NCBI GenBank assembly: GCA_003135055.1 | Contig: PLDF01000221.1 | Location: 22,566-55,874 of the forward strand | Length of the DNA stretch: 33,309 nucleotides | Source of the DNA: Bryobacterales bacterium | GTDB taxonomy: Bacteria; Acidobacteriota; Terriglobia; Bryobacterales; Bryobacteraceae | Reading direction: 5' to 3' | Shown here: positions 23,611 through 32,900 of the stretch, piece by piece | Layout of the letters: each line of letters opens with the position of its first letter | How positions within the stretch are numbered: position 1 is the stretch's first letter | Notes under the pieces: model-generated | The model's database searches: none | What the model saw: only the letters and a program-made list of their open reading frames with translations | Told to the model about the DNA's origin: nothing | Position numbers and translations under genes: made by a program

Positions 23611-23967
23611 ATAACCTCACCTCATTGTAGACAGAAACAGACGCGCGCCGGCCAAAACCTGAAGACCCGGATTACTCCCCACAAGCCGACTTGGGTCAGG
23701 CCATGTTGTCGGTTCCGGCGGGGGACCTGCGTTTCCCTAAATTGCTCGTTTTCGCCGCTTCGCAAAAGGCGGCATCGCCGTTCCTGTCGCGAAATCCGCT
23801 TCCCAACGGCAAACGCCCAAGAGGTCCGGCACTGGGAGGAGGCCACCGAACAACCGAGATTAGCCTAAGCCTGAGCCGAACCTTGGCCAGGGCCTTATTT
23901 CTAACGCCATCCCGTCCACAGGGGCTCTCCTAAAGACTAAGGCAGATTCCGCCGATTTACAGGGTGG
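23611..23967. other. intergenic region before the giant SBBP protein
   Basis: About 360 bp with no supported gene. It holds copy 2 of the imperfect repeat (23816-23863). AGGG at 23961-23964 is the likely ribosome binding site for the ATG at 23968. No strong promoter pair was recognised. Confidence 0.5.
23816..23863. repeat. imperfect repeat, copy 2 (right of the DUF5615/DUF433 pair)
   Basis: Direct-repeat partner of 22957-23004, about 83% identical by hand alignment. Copies on both sides of a small module suggest a dispersed element or remains of an insertion boundary. Confidence 0.55.
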
Positions 23968-26900
23968 ATGGCTAAGCATACCTTTCTCATTTCATTCCTG
24001 GCGGCTTTTCCCGCACTGGCTGCGAGTCCGGCTAACAATGGCATTCCCTTATTCTTCGTCGCCAACGACGGTCAAACCGCGCCGGAAGTGCGGTTCATGG
24101 CAAAGGGCTCCGGGTTGACGGCTTATTTTCTCAAGGACGAGGCTGTGTTCCGGACGTTCGGATCGTCCATTCGGATGCACTTGGAAGGGGCCAATCCCAA
24201 GGTGCGCGTCGAGGGCTCGAATCCATTGGCCGGGCAGGTGAACTTTTTCACCGGCGGCCAGCAGAACTGGCATGCCGGGTTGCCCATGTACGGCGCGGTA
24301 GCGTATCGCGATCTATACGCGGGCATCGACATGGCGTATGGCGGAAGCGGGCGGAATCTGAAGTCGGAGTTCCTGGTGGCGGCGGGCGCCGACCCATCGC
24401 AAATCCGCGTGCGTTACGTAGGAGCCGGGGAAGTTCGAATCGAGGCGGACGGGGCGCTGGCCATCACCGTCAACGGAGAGATCTTGCACGAGCGCGCGCC
24501 AGAGGCATACCAAATTCGCGGCGGGAAACGGGTCGCGGTAAGGAGCCGGTTCCAGGCCGGTGCGGATGGCGCGTTTGGTTTCGCCCTCGGCGGCTACGAC
24601 CGTTCCCTGCCCCTGGTGATCGATCCCGTGCTCTCTTACAGCACCTTACTGGGAGGCTCGGGCGCCGACGCCGCCAATGCGCTGGCGGTGGATTCCACGG
24701 GCGCAGCGTACGTCGCCGGGTTTACGGCGTCCTACGATCTGCCCACGCTGAGTCCCGTGCAAGCGGCAAACGGCGGCGGAAACGACGTGTTCGTGGCCAA
24801 GCTGAACTCGACGGGCAACGCGCTGGTTTACTGCACATACCTGGGCGGAACGGGCGACGACCGGGCTTTCGGAATCGCCGTGGATTCAACCGGCGCGGCT
24901 TACGTGACGGGATGGACTCAGTCTGCCAACTTTCCCGTGCGTAACGCTCTGCAGGCCAGTCTGGGCGGCGGTCAGAATGCGTTCATCGCGAAGCTGACGC
25001 CTACGGGCAACGGGCTGGCATACAGTACCTTTCTGGGTGGAAAGGGCTCGGATAGCGGGAATGGCATCGCGCTCGATTCCAGTCTCAACGCTTACATTGT
25101 GGGCGACACCACATCCACCAATTTCCCGGTAACCGCGAGCGGGTTTCAGAAGACGTATCACGGAGGGCAGGACGCATTTGCAGCGAAGCTGAGCTCAAGC
25201 GGCGCCACTCTGCTATACAGCACCTATATCGGCGGCGGGAATTTAGATCACGGCGCGGCCATTGCGGTGGACGCGAGCGGAACCGCGTATATCACCGGCT
25301 CCACCTCCTCGACCGATTTTCCGATGGCCAGCGCATTTCAGGGAATTAACGGCGGCGGGCAGAACGCGTTCATTACGCGGCTGAACGCGGCTGGCACATC
25401 TCTGGTGTTCAGCACGTTTCTGGGCGGAAGCGGCGGAAGAACGGGGTATCCCGAAGCGGGCCAGGGAATCGCGCTCGACAGTACGGGGAACGCGTACATT
25501 GCGGGCGTGACGTCGTCGGCGAATTTTCCGCTGATGAACCCGGCGCAATCGACGCTGAACGGATCGACGGACGCGTTTGTCGCGAAGATGGGCGCGACGG
25601 GCGCTCTGGCGTATAGCACCTATCTGGGTGGCTCCGGATTGGACTCCGCAAACGCGATCGCGGTGGATTCGAGCGGCAATGCATATATCGGCGGGTACAC
25701 TTACTCGATCGATCTGCCGGTAGTCAGCCCGATACAGCCGGCGATCGGCAGCGTGGGAAGTACCGACGCCTTCGTGGGAAAGCTAAGTCCGGCCGGCAAC
25801 TCCGTGTCCTTCCTGACTTACCTGGGTGGAAACGATTCCGACACAGCGACGGGCATTGCCATCGATTCGTCCGGCAGCGTTTATGTCGCGGGCTGGACGC
25901 TCTCAGCGAACTTTCCGGTACTGAATGCCTATCAGACGTCGAACGCCGGAAACTACGGCGCATTCGTGACCAAGTACGTGTTCAACGTCGGTCCGGTGAA
26001 TGTGAGCGTCACGCCGAATTCGGGAGGCGGAACTACGCAGGCGTTCAGCTTTCAGTATTCGGATGCCAATGGAGCGCCGGACCTGACCGCGGTAGGGGCG
26101 CTGTTCAACACGTCCTCGAGCCTGACTGGCGCTTGCGCGGTGATCTACAACCGCACCCAGAATACGCTCGCGCTGCTGACGGATACGGCCGCGCAACCGG
26201 CTACTTCGCTTACCCCCGGCAGCGGGACGCAGCAGAACAGCCAGTGCGTGCTGAGCGGCGGCGGGTCGAGCGTGTCGCTCTCGGGCAACCTGCTGACGCT
26301 GAACCTGGCCATCGCGTTCCAAGGCGGCTTCGCGGGCGCGAAGAACATATATATGCAAGCGGCGAATCCGTTTCAAATCACGGTCTGGCAAGCGGAGGGT
26401 ACGTGGGGAGTGCTGCCGGCGATCGCCATGACCGTTACGCCGGCTTCGGGGAATGCGACTCAACAGACCTTCAACTTTCAGGTGAGCGACTCGTTGGGCG
26501 CGACGGACCTCGCAAGCATAGGCGCGCTGTTCAATACCTCCGCGAGTACCACCGGCGCGTGCTCGGTGACGTACACCCGCGCGCAGAACACGCTCGCGCT
26601 GCTCACGGACGCGGGGGCGCTGCCGGCCGGCTCGCTCACGCCGGGCAGCGGTACGCAGCAGAACAGCCAGTGCGTGCTGAACGGCGCCGGGTCGAGCGTG
26701 TCGGCTGCGGGAAACCTGTTGACGCTCAACCTCGCACTCAGCTTCCAGCCCGCATTCGGCGGGACGAAAAACGTTTACATGGACGCGGTGAGCAATTACG
26801 GGACGCTGAACTGGACGCAGGAAGGCACGTGGACGTCGCCACCGGTGGTGACCATGGCGGTCTCGCCGTCTTCGGGGAACGCGATTCAGCAGACGTTCAG

Positions 26901-29900
26901 CGTCCAGGTCTCCGATTCAACCGGCGCGGCGGATTTGACCACTGCCGGAGTGTTGTTCAATGCAACGGCAAGCACTGTAGCTGGGTGCGCCATCAATTAC
27001 AACCAGGCGCAGAATACGCTTGTGTTGTTGACCGACGCGGGCGGGCAACCGGCTGCTTCGATCGCGCCCGGGGGCGGTACGCAGCAGAACAGCCAATGCG
27101 TGTTGAACGGCGCCGGGTCGAGTGTGGCCTTGTCGGGAAATGTGCTGACGCTGAATCTCGGGATCGCGTTCCAGCCCGCATTCAGCGGCGCGAAGAATGT
27201 ATATGTGCAAGCGGCCAATCCTTACGAAACTGTGAATTTGCAGCTCGAAGGAACGTGGATTGCGCCGCCGGTGGTGACTCTGGCGGTGACGCCGGCGTCG
27301 GGCGCGGGCGCGTCGCAAAAATTCACCTTCCAGGCGACGGATTCGCTGGCGGCGACGGATCTGACAACAGTTGGCGTGCTCTTCAATTCGACTACAAGCA
27401 CGACCAGCGCGTGCGCGGTGGTTTATAACCGGGCGCTGAACACCCTGGCGTTGCTGACGGACGGCGGGGCGCAACCTGCCAGCATGATCGCGCCGGGCAG
27501 CGGGACCGGGCAGAACAGCCAGTGCGTGTTGAGCGGCAGCGGGTCGAGCGTATCGCTATCGGGCAACACGCTGACGTTGAATCTGACACTCACTTTTCAA
27601 CCGGCGTTTGCCGGGACGAAGAACGTTTACATGGACGCCGCGAACCCCTTTGAGACCGTGAACTTTCAGTTGGAGGGCACGTGGATCACGGCGTCGGCGC
27701 CGGGCCTGTCGGTGACGCCGTCCTCAGGAAACGCATCCCAGCAGACATTCAGCCTGCAAGTTTCCGATCCGGTAGGCACGGCGGATCTGGTGACGGTGGG
27801 TCTGCTGTTCAATTCGACCGTAAGCACAACGGCGGGGTGCGCAGTGACGTACAACCGGGCGCAAAATGCACTGTCGTTGCAAACCGATGCCGGGGCCGCT
27901 CCGGCGAGTTCCATCACGCCGGGCAGCGGTACGCAGCAGAACAGCCAATGCGTTTTGAACGGCGCCGGGTCCAGCGTAGCGTCAGCGGGAAATGTGTTGA
28001 CGCTGAACCTTGCGATCGCGTTCCAGCCGGCGTTCGGCGGCGCGAAGAATGTGTACTCCGAGGCCATCGCAACCGTACAGAGCGTGAGTTGGCAACAGGA
28101 AGGCACGTGGATTTCACCACCGGTTGTGACCATGGCGGTCACGCCGGCGTCGGGCGCAGGTACCCAGCAGACATTCAGTTTCCAGGCGACGGATTCGCTG
28201 GCGGCGACGGATCTGACCACGGTTGGCGTGCTCTTCAATTCGACCACGAGCACGACGAGCGCGTGCGCGGTGATTTATAACCGGGCGCTGAACACGCTGG
28301 CGCTGCTGACGGACGGCGGGGCGCAGCCTGCCAGTTCCATCGCGCCGGGCAGCGGGACGCAGCAGAACAGCCAATGCGTGTTGAGCGGCAGCGGATCGAG
28401 TGTATCGGCCGCGGGCAACACACTGACGCTGAATCTGCAAATCTCGTTTCTGCCGGCGTTCACTGGAACGAAGAACATATATATGGACGCGGCGAACCCG
28501 TATGAGACGGTCAACTGGCAAGTGGAGGGTACGTGGGTTGTGGCCTCGGCGATCGCGGTATCGGTTACGCCATCCGCGGGGACCGGGACGCAGCAGACGT
28601 TCAATCTTCAGGTTTCCGATCCGTTAGGCGCCGCGGATTTGACGACGGTTGGCCTGCTTTTCAATTCGTCGGTGAGCACAACCGGCGCCTGCGCGGTCCT
28701 ATACAGCCGGGCGCAGAATACCCTGACGCTGTTGACGGACACGGGCGCGCCGCCCACCGGTTCGCTGACGCCGGGCAGCGGCACGCAGCAGAATAGCCAG
28801 TGCATATTGAGCGGCTCCGGATCGAGCGTCGCGGTGGCGGGAAACGTGGTCTCGCTAAGTCTCGCGATCGTTTTTCAGCCCGTGTTCAGCGGAACCAGGG
28901 CACTATATGCCGAGGCGATTGGCATCGCGCAAACGGTGAATTGGCAACAAGAGGGTACGTGGACATCGGCGCCAGGCGTGACTTTGGCGGTGACGCCGTC
29001 GGCGGGCGCCGGTACGTCGCAAATCTTCAGCTTCCAGACGACGGATTCGCTGGCGGCGACGGATCTGACAACGGTGGGCGTGCTCTTTAATTCGACCACC
29101 AGCACGGCCAGCGCGTGCGCGGTGATCTACAACCGGGCGCAGAATACGCTGGCGCTACTGACGGACGCCGGGGCGCAGCCTGCCAGTTCCATCACGCCAG
29201 GCAGCGGGATCGCGCAGAACAGCCAGTGCGTGCTGAGCGGCAGCGGATCGAGCGTAGCGTCAGTAGGCAACACACTGACGCTGAACCTGACATTCACTTT
29301 TCAGCCGGCATTCGCGGGGGCGCAGAACGTTTACATGGACGCCGCGAACCCCCTCGAGACCGTGAACTTTCAGTTGGAGGGCACGTGGACCACGGGGGCG
29401 GCGCTGGCCATGTCGGTTACGCCATCATCCGGGAACGGGACGCAGCAGACGTTCGGCCTGCAAGTTTCCGATCCGGTAGGAGCGTCGGACTTGACGACGG
29501 TTGGTCTTCTCTTCAATTCAACGGCAAGCACGTCGGGCGCATGCGCGGTGACGTACAATCAGGCACAAAACACGCTGACGCTGCTAACCGATGCGGGGGT
29601 GGCTCTGGCGAGCTTCATCACGCCGGGCAGCGGCACGCTACAGAATAGCCAGTGCGTTTTGAACGGCGCCTTCTCCAGCGCGTCAGTGGCGGGAAACGTT
29701 TTGACCCTGAACCTGGCGATCGCTTTTCAGCCGGCGTTCAGCGGCGTGAAGAATGTCTACTCCGAGGCCATCGGAGCCTCCCAGAGCGTGAGTTGGCAAC
29801 AGGAAGGTACGTGGATTTCGCCGCCGGTTGTGGCCATGGCAGTGATGCCATCGTCGGGTTCCGGTTTGCAGCAGCGGTTCAGCTTCCAGGTGACAGACTC

Positions 29901-32900
29901 CCTGTCCGCCGGCGATCTGACTTCGGTGGGAGTCTTATTCAACACGGCCGCGGCCGCCTCGGGCGCGTGCGCCGTCATCTACAACAGCGCGCAGAGCACG
30001 CTGGCGCTGCTGACGGACGCGGGCGCGCAGCCGGCCGGTTCGATCGCGCCGGGCAGCGGGTCGCAGCAGAACAGCCAGTGCGTGCTGAGCGGCAGCGGGT
30101 CGAGCGTCTCGGTGTTTGGAAATACGCTGACGCTGAGCCTGACGCTCACCTTTCTGCCGGCGTTCACTGGGACGAAGAACGTATACATGGATGCCGCGAA
30201 CCTCTACGAGGCCGTCAACTGGCAGGCGGAGGGTAGCTGGGTTGCGGCCGCGGCGCTTTCTATATCGGTTACGCCATCTTCCGGGAATGCTACGCAGCAG
30301 ACATTCAACCTTGCCGTTTCCGATCCGCAGGGCGCGGCGGACCTGACAACGGTAGGCCTGCTCTTCAATTCGTCGGTGAGCACAACTGGCGCTTGCGCAG
30401 TCTTATACAACCGGGCGCAGAATACGCTGGCGCTGTTGACCGATGCCGGCACGCAACCGGCCGGCTCCTTGAGCCCGGGCGGCGGCACGCAGCAGAACAG
30501 TCAATGCGTCTTGAACGGTAGCGGGTCAAACGTCGCGGTGTCGGGGAGCGTGCTGGTGCTGAACCTCGCAGTTAGCTTTCAGCCGGGATTCAGCGGAACC
30601 AAAAGCGTATACGCCGAGGCAGTCGCCGCCTCTCAAACCCTGAGCTGGCAGCAGGAAGGCATTTGGACCTCGCCGCCCGTCGTGACCATGGCGGTGACGC
30701 CGTCGTCGGGAGGCGGGCCGCAGCAAAAATTCGTCCTTCAGGTAACCGACTCGCTCGCCGGAACCGATATCGCCACCGTGGGGGTACTGATCGGTTCCAC
30801 CGCGACTACGACGGCCGGCGCTTGCGCGGTGATGTATAACAGCGCGCAGAACTCGCTGGCGCTCTTGACGGACGCCGGCGCGCAGCCGGCCAGCTCCATA
30901 GGCCCCGGAAGCGGGTCGCAACAGAACAGCCAGTGCGTGCTTAACGGAGGCGGATCGAGCGTCTCGGCAAACGGTAACACTCTCACGCTGAGTCTGGCGC
31001 TTACCTTTCAGCCGGCTTTCATCGGGCCGAAGAATATATACATGGATGCCGCGAACCCCTATGAGACGGTCAACTGGCAGGCGGAGGGTACGTGGGTCGC
31101 GGCGCCTGCACCGGCAATCTCGGTCACGCCCTCCTCTGGCATTGCGACGCAGCAGACTTTCAGCCTTCAGGTCTCGGATGCGCTGGGCGCTACGGATTTG
31201 AGCACGGTGGGAATTCTGTTCAACTCAACCACGAGCACGGCGGGCGCATGCGCGGTTACCTACAACCGGGCGCAAAATGCGCTGATGCTGTTAACCGACG
31301 CAGGGGCGCAGCCGGCGAGCGCGATCGCTCCAGGCAGCGGCGCCCAGCAGAATAGCCAGTGCGCGTTGAACGGGGCCGGATCGAGCGTGTCGGCGTCGGG
31401 GAACACGTTGACGCTGAATCTTGCAATCGGATTCCAACCTGCGTTCAGTGGAACGAAGAACTTATATACCGAGGCGATAAGCACGTATCAGACAGTGAAT
31501 TGGCAGCAGCAGGGCACATGGGCCTCGCCGCCGGTTGTGACCATGGCGGTGACGCCATCGTCGGGAGGGGGCGCGCAGCAGAGGTTCAGTTTCCAGGTGA
31601 CGGATTCCCTGGCAGCCGGCGACCTGAGCACGATTGGGGTGTTGTTCAATTCGACGGCCAGCGCCACGGGCGCTTGCGCCGTGATCTATAACAGCGCGCA
31701 GAATACGCTGGTGCTCTTGACGGATGCGGGCGCGCAGCCCGGCAGTTCCATAGCCCCCGGAAGCGGGTCGCAACAGAATAGCCAGTGCGTGCTGACAGGC
31801 AGCGGGTCGAGCGTGTCTCAGTCCGGCAACACGCTGACGTTGAACCTGACCTTTACTTTCCAGGCGGCATTTACAGGCGTGAAGAATGTATACATGGACG
31901 CCGCGAATCCGTATGAGACGGTGAGCTGGCTACTGGAAGGCACATGGGCGACCGTGCCGGTAATTACCGGGTCGGTAACGCCGGCATCGGGAAGCGGGCC
32001 GCAGCAGACGTTTAGCTTCCAGTTTTCCGACAGCGCCGGAACTGCGGATCTGACCACTGCCGGGGCGCTGATCAATGCGACGGCGGCCACTACGGGCGCC
32101 TGCGCGGTGATCTACAACCGTTCGCAGAATACGCTTATGCTGTTGACCGATTCCGGCGGCCAGCCGGCCGGTTCCATCACGCCGGGAAGCGGCACGCAAC
32201 AGAACAGTCAATGCATCCTGACCGGCGCTGGGTCGGCTGCTTCGGTTTCCGGAAATACGCTCACACTGAATCTGTCGCTCAGTTTTCAGACGGCGTTCGA
32301 CGGGGTGAAGAATATATACGTGGATACGGCGGACCCCTCCTCCACCATCGCCTGGCAGCTCGTGGGTTCCTGGGCCGCAACGCCTGTAGGGCCTTCGGTG
32401 GTATCTGTGACGCCGGCCTCGGGCAGCGGTTATCAGCAAACGTTCAGCCTGCGATACTCCGATTCGGCGGGGGCCGCGGATTTATCGACGGTGTGGGTGT
32501 TTATCACGCAGAACTTCGGTTCGACGTCGGCGAATTCCTGCGTGCTCTACTACGCGAAGGCCGTGAACCAGCTGTTCCTGCTCAACGACGCCGGCACGAT
32601 CTGGTCTTCGTCCGCGGCGCCAGGTGCGGCGATCGCGCTGAGTAATAAGCAGTGCTCGGTCAACGTGGCCGCGGCCAGTGCGACGGCCTCGGGCACGGAT
32701 CTAAACATGAACCTGCCGGTGACATTCACCTCCGCATACGCCGGAAACAAGGGCGTCTATATGTACGCCAGCTCGGCAGGCGGAGCGGTCAGCGGATGGC
32801 AACAGGAGGGATCCTGGAGCGTACCGCAGCCCGCGCCGCCGACGCTAACCGCGGGGCCGGTGACGCCGGCATCGGGAAGCGGGACGCAGCAGGCGTTCAG

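Noticed and set aside
26133..27428. 431-codon + strand frame inside the repeat array, and similar ones to the right
   Set aside because: Shadow frame of the 426-bp repeats; Arg/Gly-rich composition from the high-GC repeat, while the true frame is open for more than 9 kb.
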